Assembly: GCF_002028455.1 (NCBI RefSeq)
Contig: NZ_MWUM01000001.1
Coordinates: forward strand, 372,001 to 436,000
DNA length: 64,000 nt
Direction of reading: 5' to 3'
Origin: Zoogloea sp. LCSB751
GTDB taxonomy: Bacteria; Pseudomonadota; Gammaproteobacteria; Burkholderiales; Rhodocyclaceae
The position numbers and the translations under genes are program-made. Shown one piece after another: positions 48,671 through 58,460 of this stretch (its first letter is position 1; every line of letters starts with the position of its first letter). The notes beneath the pieces are model-generated. The model was given only the letters and a program-made list of their open reading frames with translations. It ran no database searches and was not told the origin of the DNA.

Positions 48671-49053
48671 CGCAGTGGCCTCGCCAAGTAGCCGCTCAGG
48701 CGGGCGATGGCGTGCTGATCCGATTCCTCGCTGAAGACGCTGACGTCCACACGGCGGAACAGGGGGTTGGCGGTGTTCTTCACGTCCTCGCGCCAGCGGT
48801 AGCTGCGCCCGGCCTGCTCGGCGGTGCCTTCGTTGGTGCCGGCGTTGGGCCAGGCCTGGGTGGCGCGCAGTTCGGCCAAGCGGTTTTCTGCGATCCAGTC
48901 GCCGACGAGGCGTTCGCGCAGTTCGGCGGAAGACTGGGCGGTGACGCCCATTGCGCGGAAGGCGGCGGTCAGCGCAATAGCCAGGATGGCCAGCGCGACG
49001 AGGGTTTCGAGCAGCGTGAAACCGCCCGTCTGGCGCGCACCGCGACGCATCAT
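48667..49053 (-). CDS. gspI: Type II secretion minor pseudopilin I
   Basis: 128 residues. The leader is QTGG/FTLLETLVALAILAIALTAAFRAMG with the conserved Glu at +5, and the short globular part contains ENRLAELRATQAWP and YRWREDV, typical of GspI. It starts the tip complex of the pseudopilus. Four-base overlaps on both sides. Confidence 0.94.
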   Translation of the reverse strand: MMRRGARQTGGFTLLETLVALAILAIALTAAFRAMGVTAQSSAELRERLVGDWIAENRLAELRATQAWPNAGTNEGTAEQAGRSYRWREDVKNTANPLFRRVDVSVFSEESDQHAIARLSGYLARPLR

Positions 49054-49574
49054 GAGCTGCGGCCCGGCAGGGCCAGGCTCACGTCGCCGTTGGCCTTGCC
49101 GATCAGGCGGGCCTCGCCGCCGGGGGTGGCGATGCGCAGTTCGTATTCGGGCGCCTGGGTGCCGAACTGCAGGCGCGGCGTCGCCGCTTCCGGCTGGCCG
49201 TCGATGCGCAGCCCGGACCAGTACAGGCCGCCGGGCAGCGTCTTTTCGGTGAACACCGGCGGATCGTTGAGAGGGCGCCAGTTGTCGTCCGGGTCGAGGG
49301 CCGAGAAGCGGTAGCCGTCCGGCAGGAACTCGATGACGATCGGCCGGCCGCGGACCGCCGCCCGGTCGGCGGTGGCTTCCAGTACCAGGCGCAGGCGCTT
49401 GAGGGCCTGGTCGGCGTCACGCCCGCGCAGGCTGTCAAGGCCGAGACTGATGCCGGTGGACATGACGCCCATGATGACCAGCACCACCATTACCTCGATG
49501 AGGGTGAAGCCGGCGTGGCCTCTCCGGGGATGCTCCCGTGGGGGCGCCACCAGGGTGGCGGGAGCTGTCGTCAC
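49050..49574 (-). CDS. gspH: Type II secretion minor pseudopilin H
   Basis: 174 residues. A longer than usual N-terminal leader (PREHPRRGHAG) precedes FTLIEVMVVLVIMGVMSTGISLGL. The GspH-type beta domain follows (DGYRFSALDPDDNWRPL). The GTG start at 49574 overlaps the gspG stop as GTGA, which favours it over any internal codon. A 33-base imperfect palindrome in the first codons looks like chance in GC-rich coding DNA. Confidence 0.92.
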   Translation of the reverse strand: MTTAPATLVAPPREHPRRGHAGFTLIEVMVVLVIMGVMSTGISLGLDSLRGRDADQALKRLRLVLEATADRAAVRGRPIVIEFLPDGYRFSALDPDDNWRPLNDPPVFTEKTLPGGLYWSGLRIDGQPEAATPRLQFGTQAPEYELRIATPGGEARLIGKANGDVSLALPGRSS

Positions 49575-49999
49575 AGATTCCAGGAGCCGATGTCGGCGTC
49601 GAAGCCTTCGCCGCCGGACACGCCGTCGGCACCGAAGCTCATCACGTCCACCTCGCCCTTCAGGCCGGGGATCACGTACTGGTAGGGCTTGCCCCAGGGG
49701 TCCATCGGCAGCTTGTCGAGGTAGGCCTTCCAGTTTTCCGGCACCGGCGCGGAGGTCGGCTTGACGACGAGGGCCTGCAGGCCTTGCTCGGCACTGGGGT
49801 AGCGGCGGTTGTCGAGCTTGTAGAGCTTGAGGGCCTGCATGATCGCCGAGATGTCCTGTTTGGCCGCGACGACGCGGGCTTCGTCGGGGCGGCTCATGAC
49901 CTTCGGCACCACCAGCGCGGCGAGCACGCCGAGGATGACGATGACGACCATCACTTCGATGAGGGTGAAGCCGCGGTTGCGGCGGAGGCGATTGAGCAT
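49571..49999 (-). CDS. gspG: Type II secretion major pseudopilin G
   Basis: 142 residues. Prepilin leader RRNRG/FTLIEVMVVIVILGVLAALVVPKVM, then the conserved KQDISAIMQALKLYKLDNRRYPSAEQGLQALV and a calcium-binding C-terminal loop region (GADGVSGGEGFDADIGSWNL). Full-length and canonical. It polymerises into the pseudopilus that drives substrate through GspD. The prepilin peptidase needed to process it (GspO/PilD) is not encoded in the window. Confidence 0.97.
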   Translation of the reverse strand: MLNRLRRNRGFTLIEVMVVIVILGVLAALVVPKVMSRPDEARVVAAKQDISAIMQALKLYKLDNRRYPSAEQGLQALVVKPTSAPVPENWKAYLDKLPMDPWGKPYQYVIPGLKGEVDVMSFGADGVSGGEGFDADIGSWNL

Positions 50000-50009
50000 C
50001 GGTACGTCC

Positions 50010-51215
50010 TTATTTCATCAGGGTGTTGATTTCGATGATCGGCTGCATCACCGCCATCACGATGAGCAGCACGAAGCCGCCCATCATCAGCAGCAGGATC
50101 GGTTCGAGCAGGGCGGTGAGCGTGGCGGTGCGGTTCTCGAGTTCGGCCTGTTGCAGGCGGGCGGCGCGGTCGAGGAGCTCGTCGATGCGGCCGGTGGCTT
50201 CGCCGTTGGCCAGCATGTGGATCAGCAGCGGCGGAAACTGGTGGCTGGCGCCCAGCGCGCGGGACAGCGGCTGGCCTTCACGCACCCGCTCGGCGGCGAC
50301 GCCCACCGCGTCGGCCAGCGGCAGGCGGCTGATCACCTGGCGGCCGGCGTCCAGCGCGGCGAGCAGCGGTACGCCGCTACCGGCGAGGATGGACAGGGTA
50401 CTGGCGAAACGGGTCGCGTCGAGGGTGCGCAGATGGCGGCCGAGCACCGGCAGGCGCAGCAGCCAGGCGTCCCAGCGGCGTTTGACGGCGGTGTCGCGCA
50501 GCGCGCCGCGGGCGGCCAGGATGGCGCCGATGATGGCCAGGATCATCAGCCAGCCCCATTCGCGTAGCACGGCGCTGACCACGATCAGGCTGCGGGTGAG
50601 GAGCGGCAGCGCCTGCTTGCTTTGCTGGAAGACGGACACCACCTGCGGGACCACGTAAGTCATCAGGCCGATGATGACCATCAGCGCCACGCTGGCGACG
50701 ATGGCCGGATAGAGCAGGGCCTGCAGGGTCTTGGTGCGCAGTGCGTTGCTGCGGTCCAGGTAGTCGGCCAGTTCGGTCATCACCTTGGCCAGTTCGCCGG
50801 ATTTTTCGCCGGCCGCCACCGAGGCCCGGTACAGCGTCGAGAAGGCCTGCGGATAGCGGTCCAGCGCGGCGCGCAGGCTGTAGCCGGAGAGGATCTCGGA
50901 GCGCACGCCGGCCAGCAACTGGCGGGTGGCCTCGGTTTCGGCCTGCTCGATGAGGGCCGCCAGCGCCTGCTCGACGGTGAGGCCGGAGGCCAGCAGCGTG
51001 GCCCACTGGCGGGTCAGCAGGGTGAGGTCGGCGTCCTTCAGCTTGCGCCGCGCGACCTTGGCACCGCCGCTCCCCTGGGCCACCGAGGCGACCTCCAGCG
51101 GAAACAGGCCGCGCTCGCGCAGTAGGCCGCGGGCAGCCTTGCCGGTGTCGGCTTCGAGGACGCCGGCGGATTCCTTGCCGGCGGCGTCGAGGGCGCGGTA
51201 GCGGAAAGCGGTCAT
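50010..51215 (-). CDS. gspF: Type II secretion inner-membrane protein F
   Basis: 401 residues, with the [15 protein letters not shown] opening and two T2SSF repeats (about 70-190 and 270-390), each ending in membrane segments; three membrane segments in total. It forms the core of the inner-membrane platform that GspE turns. Overlaps the gspE stop by 4 bases and is separated from gspG by 10. Confidence 0.95.
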   Translation of the reverse strand: MTAFRYRALDAAGKESAGVLEADTGKAARGLLRERGLFPLEVASVAQGSGGAKVARRKLKDADLTLLTRQWATLLASGLTVEQALAALIEQAETEATRQLLAGVRSEILSGYSLRAALDRYPQAFSTLYRASVAAGEKSGELAKVMTELADYLDRSNALRTKTLQALLYPAIVASVALMVIIGLMTYVVPQVVSVFQQSKQALPLLTRSLIVVSAVLREWGWLMILAIIGAILAARGALRDTAVKRRWDAWLLRLPVLGRHLRTLDATRFASTLSILAGSGVPLLAALDAGRQVISRLPLADAVGVAAERVREGQPLSRALGASHQFPPLLIHMLANGEATGRIDELLDRAARLQQAELENRTATLTALLEPILLLMMGGFVLLIVMAVMQPIIEINTLMK

Positions 51216-52678
51216 TCGCGGGTCACGCGGAACAGTTCTTCCGCCGAGGTGTGGCCGTCGGCCAGCAGGCGCAGTCCGTCGTCGCGCAGGCTGCGGGTGC
51301 CGTGGGCGAGGGCGTGGGCGCGCAGCGCGGCCTCGTCGGCGCCGGTGTGGATGAGGCGCTGGAAGGCGTCGTCGACGACGATCAGCTCATAGATGCCGCT
51401 GCGCCCCGAGTAACCGGTACGCGAGCATTCCGGGCAGCCGGGGGCGTGCCACAGCTGGGCCGGCGCACTGTCGCCGAGTAGCTCGCGGTCGGTGGCGGTC
51501 GTTGTTTCCGGCGTGCGGCAGGCCGGGCACAGCTTGCGTACCAGGCGCTGGGCCAGCACGCCGCGCAGCGTGGACGCCAGCAGGAAGGGCTCGACGCCCA
51601 TGTCCACCAGGCGGGTGACCGCCGAGGCAGCGTCGTTGGTGTGCAGGGTGGCGAGCACCAGGTGGCCGGTGAGGCTGGCCTGCACGGCGATCTGGGCGGT
51701 CTCCAGGTCGCGGATCTCGCCGATCATGATGACGTCCGGATCCTGACGGAGAATCGCCCGCAGAGCCCGCGCGAAGGACAGGTCGATGCGGCTGTTGACC
51801 TGGATCTGGCCGACGCCGGGCAGGTCGTATTCGACCGGGTCCTCGACGGTGACGATGTTGAGGCTGGTGGCGTCCATGCTCTGCAGCGCCGCATACAGCG
51901 TGGTGCTCTTGCCGGAGCCGGTGGGGCCGGTGACGAGCAGGATGCCGTGGGGTTCGGTGAGCAGGCGCGCGAAGGGGGCGACGGTGTCGGCGGCCATGCC
52001 CAGGCTGTCGAGGCTGCGCTGGCCGTTGCCCTTGTCGAGCAGGCGCAGCACGATGCGCTCGCCGTGGGTGGTGGGTAGCGTGGACACCCGCACGTCCACC
52101 TGGCGGCCGGCCAGGCGCAGGGCGATGCGGCCGTCCTGGGGCAGGCGCTTTTCGGCGATGTCGAGGCTGGCCATGATCTTGATGCGCGAGGCCATCGCGG
52201 CGTGCAGCGCCCGGTGGGGCTGGGCCACGTCCACCAGCACGCCGTCGCGGCGGAAGCGCACCACCGAGTGGCGCTCGTAGGGCTCGATGTGGATGTCGCT
52301 GGCGGCCTGGCGCACGGCCTGCGTCAGCAGGGCATTGATCATGCGGATGATCGGCGCGTCGTCCTGGGTTTCCAGCAGGTCTTCGACGGCCGGCAGCTCG
52401 GTCATCAGCTGGGTCAGGTCCACCTCTTGCCCGACGTCGGCGACCACCTCGGCGGCGTTGCCGTCGGTGCCGGAATACGCTTCGGCGAGGCGGGCCTCGA
52501 AGCCGGCGCGGGGCAGGGTCTCGATGCGCAGCGGGACGCCGAGGCTGCGGCGCACTTCGGCGAGGGCGGCCAGGTCGGCGCCTTCGCGCAGGATCAGGTC
52601 GGCGTGCTCGCCGCCGTGGGCGGCGACGAGGATGCCGTGGGCCTTGGCGAAGGCATAGGGCAGCGACGGGGCGCTCAT
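51212..52678 (-). CDS. gspE: Type II secretion ATPase E
   Basis: 488 residues. Walker [16 protein letters not shown] at about 250, Asp box ([19 protein letters not shown]), Walker B region ([20 protein letters not shown]), His box ([19 protein letters not shown]) and a complete tetracysteine zinc site (CPACRT...[12 protein letters not shown]). An N-terminal domain of about 100 residues precedes them and docks on GspL. It is the hexameric cytoplasmic motor. The ATG at 52678 overlaps the gspD stop; the frame that continues upstream runs antisense to gspD sense and is not used. Confidence 0.96.
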   Translation of the reverse strand: MSAPSLPYAFAKAHGILVAAHGGEHADLILREGADLAALAEVRRSLGVPLRIETLPRAGFEARLAEAYSGTDGNAAEVVADVGQEVDLTQLMTELPAVEDLLETQDDAPIIRMINALLTQAVRQAASDIHIEPYERHSVVRFRRDGVLVDVAQPHRALHAAMASRIKIMASLDIAEKRLPQDGRIALRLAGRQVDVRVSTLPTTHGERIVLRLLDKGNGQRSLDSLGMAADTVAPFARLLTEPHGILLVTGPTGSGKSTTLYAALQSMDATSLNIVTVEDPVEYDLPGVGQIQVNSRIDLSFARALRAILRQDPDVIMIGEIRDLETAQIAVQASLTGHLVLATLHTNDAASAVTRLVDMGVEPFLLASTLRGVLAQRLVRKLCPACRTPETTTATDRELLGDSAPAQLWHAPGCPECSRTGYSGRSGIYELIVVDDAFQRLIHTGADEAALRAHALAHGTRSLRDDGLRLLADGHTSAEELFRVTRE

Positions 52679-54885
52679 GGGGTCGGCGGCGTGGTGGTCT
52701 GGGTCGGGGCGGCGGCGGCCGGTTCGGGGATGCGGTAGAAGGGCACGGTGGGCGCCGGGCTGCCCGGCGGCGGCAGCTCGGGGGCGCTCGGCTCGTTGCG
52801 CATCAGCGCCTCGGTGCGGTCGATGGCGCGCTGCTGGCCGATGACGTAGTTGTAGCGGTCGGACGACAGGTTCTGGATGCTGGCCGCGTCGCGCAGGATC
52901 ACCGGGCGCAGGAAGACGATCAGGTTGGTCTTGCCGCGGCTGCGGGTGTTGTAGCGGAACAGGCCGCCCACGTAAGGCAGGTCGCCGAGCACAGGCACCT
53001 TTTCGACGCCGCCGTTGTAGGTGTCTTCCACCAGGCCGCCGAGGGCGATCACGGCACCATCGTCCACGAGTACGGTGGATTCGATGGAGCGCTTGGTGGT
53101 GGACGGGCCGTTGGTGGCGGTGGCGGTGGTGTCGATGATCGCCGAGGCTTCCTGGTAGATCTGCAGGCGCACGGTGCCGCCTTCGGAGATCTGCGGCTTG
53201 ACCTTCAGCGTGAGGCCGACGTCCTTGCGTTCGACGGTGGTGAACGGGTTGGTGGTGGTGCCGCCGGTGGTGGCGTAGGAGCCGGTGACGAAGGGCACGT
53301 TGCGGCCGACGACGATCTTGGCTTCCTCGTTGTCGAGGGTCACCAGGTTGGGCGTGGACAGGATGTTGGCCTTGGTGTCGGACTCCAGGAAGCGCGCCAG
53401 CATGTTGAGGTTGGCGATTTCCTTGCCGCCGACGGTGACCGTTCCGCCGCCGAGGACCAGGTTGAGGCCGTTGCCCGGCAGCGTGGCGGACGAGCTGGAG
53501 GCCAGCCCGGCGGCGAGGTTGAGGATGTTGTTGCCGCTGGAGCTGAAGCTGGTGCCGCCGTAGACGCCGGTGGAGCCGATCTTGCCGGCCTGCCACTGGA
53601 TGCCGATCTCGGCGGCCTTCTCGGTGCTGACCTCGGTGATCAGGGCTTCCACGTAAACCTGGGCGCGGCGCTTGTCGAGCTGGTCGATGACCTTGCGGAT
53701 GTTGTTGTAGATGGCGTCCGGCGCGGTGATGATCAGGGAGTTGGTCATCGGGTCGGCCTGGATGAAGCCATTGCCGGTGCCGCTGTTGTTCGTGCTGCTG
53801 TTGCTGAAGGACGGCGTCGTGCCCATCGTGCTGGTGCTCGAGCCGCTCGTGGTGGAGCTGCCAGTCGTGCCGGTGGTGTTCGCGGTCGGGGCAAAGCTGC
53901 TGCCCTGGCTGCTGCTGCCCGTTCCGGTGGTGGAGCCGGCTTCGCCGGACACCACCGCGCGGAGGGTTTGGGCGACCTTCACGGCCTCGGCGTTCCGCAG
54001 GTAAACCACGTGGATGTTGCCGGCGGCGCCGGGTTGGTCCAGGTTGGCCACCAGTTGGCGCACGGCGTTGATCTTTGAGGGGTTGTCGGAGCGGATCAGC
54101 AGGCTGTTGGTGCGCGGGTCGCCGATCACCGTGACGCGCTGGCTGGCGTCGCCGCTGGTGCCCGGTGCGGTGGCGGCGATGCCGCTGGCGCCGTCGTTGA
54201 GCAGGCGGGTGACGGTCTGGGCCAGGTCGAGGGCCGAGGCATGCTTGAGCGGCATCACGCGCATGTCGCCCTGGGGGACGTCGATGGATTCGATGATCTG
54301 CGCGATGCGGCCGATGTTCTCGGCGTAGTCGGTGACCACCAGCGAGTTGTTGCCGGGGTAGGCGGTGACGGTGTTGTTGGGCGACACCAGCGGGCGGATC
54401 ACCGGCACCAGCTGGGCGGCCGATTCGTTCTTCAGGTTGAAGACCTGGGTGGTCAGGCGGTCGCCGCCACCTGCGCCGTTGCCTTTGCCGACCGGCACCG
54501 CATGCAGCTTGGCGTCGGCTTCCGGCACGATCTTGGTGACGCCCTGGCCTTCGACCGCCGCATAGCCCTGCAGGCGCAGCGCGGACAGCAGGATCGAGTA
54601 GGTCAGGTGGCGGGCCACCGGGCGGGCGGTGACGATGTTGAGGGTGCCCTTGACGCGCGGATCGACGATGAAATTGCGCCCGGAGATCTTGGAGATGGCC
54701 TGGATCACCGCGCCGATGTCGGCATTCACGAAGTTGAGGGACACCGGTTCGCCGCTGGCGGCAGTTCCGTTGTCGGCCGCGAAGGCCAGCGGAGCCGGCA
54801 GGGCCAGGGTCGTGGCGACGGTGGAGGCGAGGCAGGCGGCGAGAACGCGCCGGGTGACCCCGGGGCGACGGCGGGCTGATTTCAT
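52675..54885 (-). CDS. gspD: Type II secretion outer-membrane secretin D
   Basis: 736 residues. Signal peptide to about residue 36, N0-N1-N2-N3 periplasmic domains ([24 protein letters not shown]...; repeated TNSLLI/NSLVV signatures) and the C-terminal secretin domain ([26 protein letters not shown]). A Ser/Thr/Gly-rich low-complexity stretch of about 65 residues (roughly 310-375, coded at about 53760-53955) lies in the N3 region, where such loops are common but usually shorter. The C-terminal 50 residues are Pro-rich, where a pilotin or peptidoglycan contact could sit (inference). No lipoprotein cysteine. Confidence 0.96.
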   Translation of the reverse strand: MKSARRRPGVTRRVLAACLASTVATTLALPAPLAFAADNGTAASGEPVSLNFVNADIGAVIQAISKISGRNFIVDPRVKGTLNIVTARPVARHLTYSILLSALRLQGYAAVEGQGVTKIVPEADAKLHAVPVGKGNGAGGGDRLTTQVFNLKNESAAQLVPVIRPLVSPNNTVTAYPGNNSLVVTDYAENIGRIAQIIESIDVPQGDMRVMPLKHASALDLAQTVTRLLNDGASGIAATAPGTSGDASQRVTVIGDPRTNSLLIRSDNPSKINAVRQLVANLDQPGAAGNIHVVYLRNAEAVKVAQTLRAVVSGEAGSTTGTGSSSQGSSFAPTANTTGTTGSSTTSGSSTSTMGTTPSFSNSSTNNSGTGNGFIQADPMTNSLIITAPDAIYNNIRKVIDQLDKRRAQVYVEALITEVSTEKAAEIGIQWQAGKIGSTGVYGGTSFSSSGNNILNLAAGLASSSSATLPGNGLNLVLGGGTVTVGGKEIANLNMLARFLESDTKANILSTPNLVTLDNEEAKIVVGRNVPFVTGSYATTGGTTTNPFTTVERKDVGLTLKVKPQISEGGTVRLQIYQEASAIIDTTATATNGPSTTKRSIESTVLVDDGAVIALGGLVEDTYNGGVEKVPVLGDLPYVGGLFRYNTRSRGKTNLIVFLRPVILRDAASIQNLSSDRYNYVIGQQRAIDRTEALMRNEPSAPELPPPGSPAPTVPFYRIPEPAAAAPTQTTTPPTP

Positions 54886-55520
54886 TGGTTGCTGACAGGT
54901 TGCGCCGGGAAGCCGGCGGGGAATGGGGTTTGCGTGGGGGCTGCGGAGCCCTGCGTGTCGCCACCGTTGGCCGGCGTCGGGATCTGGAAGACGGCCGGCG
55001 GGGGCACGACGGCTCCGGACTGTGTGGCCTGGGCGTCGTTAACCGTGGGCGCGCCGCCGCGTTCGACGAGTTTGATGGTCTGGCGGGCGTCGCCCGTGGA
55101 CAGCTCGATGCTGTCGCGGCCGACCGTGGCCAGCCTGACGCCGGGCTGAATCTCCTGGCCTTCGACGAAGCCCTGCTGGGCGCCGCCGTCGACGGCGATG
55201 ACCGCCCAGCCGGGACGACCGTCGCTGCCAGTCACCACCGCCTGCAGCGTGTAGCGGCCGACCGGCGCGGCGATGGCGGCAGGGCCGCCGGCGGACTGGC
55301 CCATCAGGTGCCGGCTGGCGATGGCCTGAGCGGCGGCCTGTGGGTCGGCCACGGTGGCAACGGGCAGGGCCGGCGCGCGCGGGGCGCTGAAACGCCAGAA
55401 CAGGTCGGCCGCCACCCAGGCGGACAGGGCCAGCGCGACACCCCAGGCGACGGGGGGGGCGAAGCGCGCGGCGCGCGGCCAGGACAGGCGGGACAGGTCG
55501 AAGCGTTCGGACAGGTTCAT
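54882..55520 (-). CDS. gspC: Type II secretion system protein C
   Basis: 212 residues from the ATG at 55520. One N-terminal membrane anchor (about 20-42, [23 protein letters not shown]) leads to a periplasmic homology region (about 90-165, [35 protein letters not shown]...[14 protein letters not shown]) and a Pro/Thr/Gln-rich tail. There is no PDZ domain, so it is a short-form GspC. It links the inner-membrane platform to GspD. An upstream in-frame TTG adds 9 codons with no support. First gene of the operon. Confidence 0.9.
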   Translation of the reverse strand: MNLSERFDLSRLSWPRAARFAPPVAWGVALALSAWVAADLFWRFSAPRAPALPVATVADPQAAAQAIASRHLMGQSAGGPAAIAAPVGRYTLQAVVTGSDGRPGWAVIAVDGGAQQGFVEGQEIQPGVRLATVGRDSIELSTGDARQTIKLVERGGAPTVNDAQATQSGAVVPPPAVFQIPTPANGGDTQGSAAPTQTPFPAGFPAQPVSNQ

Positions 55521-55546
55521 CGGGTGCGTCGCACAAAAGACCGACA

Positions 55547-55575
55547 ATCTTAGCCGGCCTCTGTTACGGGATAAA
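55547..55575 (-). promoter_or_regulatory. Weak putative promoter of the gsp operon
   Basis: On the minus strand TTTATC (55575-55570) and TAAGAT (55552-55547) are separated by 17 bases, ending 27 bases before the gspC ATG. Half-matches at both hexamers make this tentative. The remaining gap to truC (about 55576-55774) contains nothing else recognisable. Confidence 0.3.
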
Positions 55576-55774
55576 GCACCGCGATGACGCAGGGGTGCGA
55601 TCCACGTCCATCGCCCCCTGCGGCAGGAAAGGTTTAGGCGGATAGGCCGACGGTGAGGGAGGCGGAATGGCCGCTGGTCACGGAGCCGCTGATGGAGGCC
55701 ATCTGAAGGCTGGAGCCGTCGCTGTTGTAGTTAGAGTCGTCGCCCGGGGCCGGCTGTAGCGGGGTACAAACAGG

Positions 55775-56542
55775 TTAAGGCAGGGGGCTCTCCGAAGGCG
55801 CACGGCCGGCCAGCGCTGCAGGCAGGGCCTCCGACCAGTGGAGCGCGTCCAGCAAGGCGGCGAATTCGCCGTCGGGGGGCGCGACCAGGTCGAGGGGCTG
55901 GCTAGTGTGAGGGTGCGTGAGCTGCAGGCGGGCGCACGCCAGCAGCATGCGGTGGCAGTCGAAAAGCTCTTGGAACAGCCGGTTGTGGCGGCCTTTGCCG
56001 AAGGTTGAGTCGCCGATGATGGGGTGGGCGATGTGCTTCAGGTGGCGGCGGATCTGGTGGCGGCGGCCGGTGTGGGGCGTCAGCTCCAGCAGCGCGTAGC
56101 GGCTGGTCGGGTAGCGGTCCACCTGGTGCGGCAGTTCGCAGACAGCCAGCCGGCGGAAGTCGGTGACGGCCGGCTGGGCTTCGTCCGAACTCTTCTCGCC
56201 GACCCATTCCTTGTCGTCGCGGCGGCGTGACAGCGGGTGGTCGATGTGTCCGGCTTCGGGCGGATGGCCGCGCACAACGGCCAGGTAGGTCTTGAGGACC
56301 TGCTGGCCTTCGAATTGGGCGCCGAGGGCGCGGGCCGTGTCCCTGTCCAGCGCGAACAGCAGCACGCCGGATGTGCCGCGGTCGAGGCGGTGGGCGGGAT
56401 ACACGTGGCGACCGAGCTGGTCGCGCAGCAGTTGCACGGCAAAACGGGTTTCGTGGCGGTCCAGTTCGCTACGGTGGACCAGCAGCCCGGCGGGCTTGTG
56501 GATGGCGACGAGGTGTTCGTCCTGGAAGAGGATGGGCAGCAT
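55775..56542 (-). CDS. truC: tRNA pseudouridine synthase C (TruC)
   Basis: 255 residues, RluA-family fold without an S4 domain. It aligns over its length with E. coli TruC (about 260): ILFQDEHLVAIHKPAGLLVHRSELDRHE at the start, the catalytic Asp in PAHRLDRGTSGVLLFAL at about residue 54, and LTPHTGRRHQIRRHLKHIAHPIIGDSTFG near 155. It modifies U65 of tRNA-Ile/Asp. Single gene between the gsp operon and the nif region, all on the minus strand. Confidence 0.93.
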   Translation of the reverse strand: MLPILFQDEHLVAIHKPAGLLVHRSELDRHETRFAVQLLRDQLGRHVYPAHRLDRGTSGVLLFALDRDTARALGAQFEGQQVLKTYLAVVRGHPPEAGHIDHPLSRRRDDKEWVGEKSSDEAQPAVTDFRRLAVCELPHQVDRYPTSRYALLELTPHTGRRHQIRRHLKHIAHPIIGDSTFGKGRHNRLFQELFDCHRMLLACARLQLTHPHTSQPLDLVAPPDGEFAALLDALHWSEALPAALAGRAPSESPLP

Positions 56543-56589
56543 CGGGCGATGGTAGCCGATGGAGGCCCTGCGGCGGCAATCGCCAGTCC

Positions 56590-56617
56590 CGTTGGGGCGA
56601 GTGAATTCACCCTAACG
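56590..56617. repeat. Intergenic palindrome, single form (diverged)
   Basis: CGTTGGGGCGAGTGAATTCACCCTAACG. Outer bases CGTT/AACG and core GTGAATTCAC pair perfectly; the middle is imperfect. It lies between the LRV gene stop and the truC start, at the downstream end of the nif operon. Confidence 0.6.
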
Positions 56618-56645
56618 GATGCGCCGGCCCTGTTGTCGGGGCTGT

Positions 56646-57404
56646 TCAGCCGACTTGCTGTTCGCCGCGCGCGAGGCGTTCGCGGATGGCGTGGAGGACT
56701 TCCTCGTCGGTTTCGATGTCGAGCAGCGCGACGAGGGCATCGAGCGGGGCTTGGGCGACAGCGGCGAGGCGTACCGACCAGTCGGGATCGGCCAGCATCT
56801 TCGCTGCATCCGGTGGCAGCATGCGCCCGGCCGCTATGCGGCGGACCTCCGCCTCGCTGTCGTCGGCATAACAGTTGAGCGCGAAGGGCGGCAGGCGGCT
56901 GGCGACGGCCTTGCGGACTTCCCGTTCGGGGTCGTGGATCAACGGACGCAGCAGGCCATGGGAGACCTTGCGGACGGCGAACATGCGCACCAGGTAGTCG
57001 ATGTCCTTGAGTGCCCATTCGAGCTGTTCCGCGGGCAGGCGTTGCACGGCGATGGCACGCACGTCCCGGTCCGGATCGCGGATCAGTTCGGGCAGGCGCT
57101 CGTCGGGGATGCGGCCGGCGACGACGCGGCGCACGACTTCGTCGGCGTCGTGCATCAGGTGGTCGATCTTTTCCAGCGGGGCGTAACGGGCGGCAATCGC
57201 CCGCCGCTCCCAGAAGTCGTCGCCCAGGTAAGCCTCGGCTTCGCCGGGGTTGGCGCGGAAGAAGCGGTCGATCTGACGGCCGCTCATCGCCACCACGCAG
57301 CGGTCGCCAGGCGTGCATTGGCCGGCGGCGAGGAGGTTGGCGTGGTGGCAGCCGGCACAGTCGGCTGCCACCACGCGCAGGCCATGGGCGCCCCTGTCAG
57401 TCAT
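56646..57404 (-). CDS. 4Fe4S-binding leucine-rich-variant (LRV) repeat protein of the nif operon
   Basis: 252 residues. An N-terminal four-cysteine cluster motif C-x2-C-x8-C-x5-C (CAGCHHANLLAAGQCTPGDRC, residues about 15-35, within the known LRV_FeS4 arrangement) is followed by eight or so helical LRV repeats of about 24 residues (DPDREVRxxVAxRLPxxxLxxLxxD; e.g. DPDRDVRAIAVQRLP, DPEREVRKAVASRLP, DPDWSVRLAAVAQAP). This matches the LRV protein coded near nif genes in Azotobacter vinelandii, whose crystal structure showed the repeat solenoid with an Fe-S cluster. Its task in nitrogen fixation is still unclear. The ATG at 57404 overlaps the upstream stop by 8 bases. Last gene of the nif operon here. 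Confidence 0.87.
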   Translation of the reverse strand: MTDRGAHGLRVVAADCAGCHHANLLAAGQCTPGDRCVVAMSGRQIDRFFRANPGEAEAYLGDDFWERRAIAARYAPLEKIDHLMHDADEVVRRVVAGRIPDERLPELIRDPDRDVRAIAVQRLPAEQLEWALKDIDYLVRMFAVRKVSHGLLRPLIHDPEREVRKAVASRLPPFALNCYADDSEAEVRRIAAGRMLPPDAAKMLADPDWSVRLAAVAQAPLDALVALLDIETDEEVLHAIRERLARGEQQVG

Positions 57405-57705
57405 CGTCGCCGGACAGCAGAGTGAACACGATGCCGCAGGCGCGATCCTCGTTGGTGGTGAGGGAGACGCAGTGCTCGGTGGCATCCAGCAGGTACATGG
57501 CCACGCCGTCGTGCGCGAGCCAGGTCGGCATGCGGGCCGGGATGTCGTCCTCGTTGCAGAGCAGCAGGCGCAGGCCGGGATGCTCGACGCGCATGACGGC
57601 GAGCATTTCGGTGGAGCCGTTGTGGGCCTTGACCCGCGCGGCCAGCTCGCGGGCCAACTCGGGGGTGATCTGGGGGCGTGGGGGCAGGGCGTTGGGGGCG
57701 TTCAT
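57397..57705 (-). CDS. Small conserved nif-associated protein of unknown function
   Basis: 102 residues, soluble, no cofactor motif beyond two isolated cysteines. Contents such as LARELAARVKAHNGSTEMLAVMRVEHPGLRLLLCNEDDIPARMPTWLAHDGVAMYLLDATEH suggest a compact alpha/beta fold. It lies between nifY and the LRV gene, overlapping each (4 bases with nifY, 8 with LRV), so it is coupled to them in translation. I recall uncharacterised proteins of this size in the same place in other betaproteobacterial nif clusters, but cannot name a function. The earlier in-frame start is Arg/Gly-rich overlap and was rejected. Confidence 0.75.
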   Translation of the reverse strand: MNAPNALPPRPQITPELARELAARVKAHNGSTEMLAVMRVEHPGLRLLLCNEDDIPARMPTWLAHDGVAMYLLDATEHCVSLTTNEDRACGIVFTLLSGDDD

Positions 57706-58421
57706 GATTCGGCCTCCTCCACCTCGGTATCCTCGGCAAAGCGGGCCAGGGATGCCGGTTCCACCCCCATCACGCGGGCCAGCCACGGCGGCGGGGCGAG
57801 CATGGCGGTCTGCAGCTTGGCGAGGGCATTGGTTACCGGGCCGCCGGCCGGCCATTTGACCGGATGCACGCCGGCGCGCACGACCTTGGCCGCGGCGGGG
57901 CCGCCGATGGACTGGACGTAGACCAGCTGGCAGTCGGCGATCAGCGCCGAGCGGGCGACGTTTTTGTCTTCCTCCGCGTCGGCCTCGGCGGTGCCGCGGA
58001 CGGCCACCAGGCGGCTGTCGGTGGTGCTGACTTGATAGATCAGGAAGCGCTGGCAGGAGCCGAAGTGGCCGTCGGTCAGCTCGCCATTGTTGGAGGCCAT
58101 CGCCACGCGCAGGCTGTTGGGCAGGTCGCCGTCGGCGTAGGGCTGCGGTTTGGGCAGGCCGTCATCGACGCCTTCGCCCCACAGGAAGCGGACGGCGCGC
58201 TTGATGGCCTCCTTGTCGATGGTGGTCTTGCCGTTTTCGCCGGCCAGCCACAGGTTCAGGTCGGCGACGGTGACGCCGCCGAGCTTGTCGGCGGTGAGGG
58301 GCAGGCCGAGCCGTTCGGAGACCACGCCAATGAAGCCGCGCAGGTCGAGTTCGGGGATTTCGCGGACTGCCAGGGCGAGTCGCAGGGCGATCTCGCGGGT
58401 GAGGGGGGCGGTTTCACTCAT
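57702..58421 (-). CDS. nifY: NifY-type FeMo-cofactor/apo-NifDK binding protein
   Basis: 239 residues. An N-terminal helical domain (about 5-95, resembling the small sterile-alpha-motif-like domain of NifY/NafY) precedes a C-terminal NifX/NifY/NifB-type cofactor-binding domain (about 100-225). The latter opens with LRVAMASNNGELTDGHFGSCQRFLIYQV, whose HFG(S/x)C stretch holds the cofactor-binding histidine. NifY/NafY binds FeMo-co and apo-dinitrogenase during maturation. The N-terminal domain separates it from the shorter NifX. A strong AAGGAG site precedes the ATG at 58421. Confidence 0.88.
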   Translation of the reverse strand: MSETAPLTREIALRLALAVREIPELDLRGFIGVVSERLGLPLTADKLGGVTVADLNLWLAGENGKTTIDKEAIKRAVRFLWGEGVDDGLPKPQPYADGDLPNSLRVAMASNNGELTDGHFGSCQRFLIYQVSTTDSRLVAVRGTAEADAEEDKNVARSALIADCQLVYVQSIGGPAAAKVVRAGVHPVKWPAGGPVTNALAKLQTAMLAPPPWLARVMGVEPASLARFAEDTEVEEAES

Positions 58422-58460
58422 GGTTTCTCTCCTTGGGCTGGTCCTCGTGCCGCTGTCGCT

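Noticed and set aside
49536..49568. Palindrome-like CTCCCGTGG...GGCGGGAG in the start of gspH
   Set aside because: It resembles the intergenic palindromes slightly (GTGGGGGCG), but it lies within codons of the gspH leader, lacks the GAATTC-type centre and pairs poorly.
55634..55774. In-frame continuation of 46 codons after the truC stop
   Set aside because: The frame stays open to a TAA at 55634, which raised the idea of read-through or a broken gene. The length is ordinary for this base composition, TruC is already full length at the first stop, and the peptide matches nothing I recognise.
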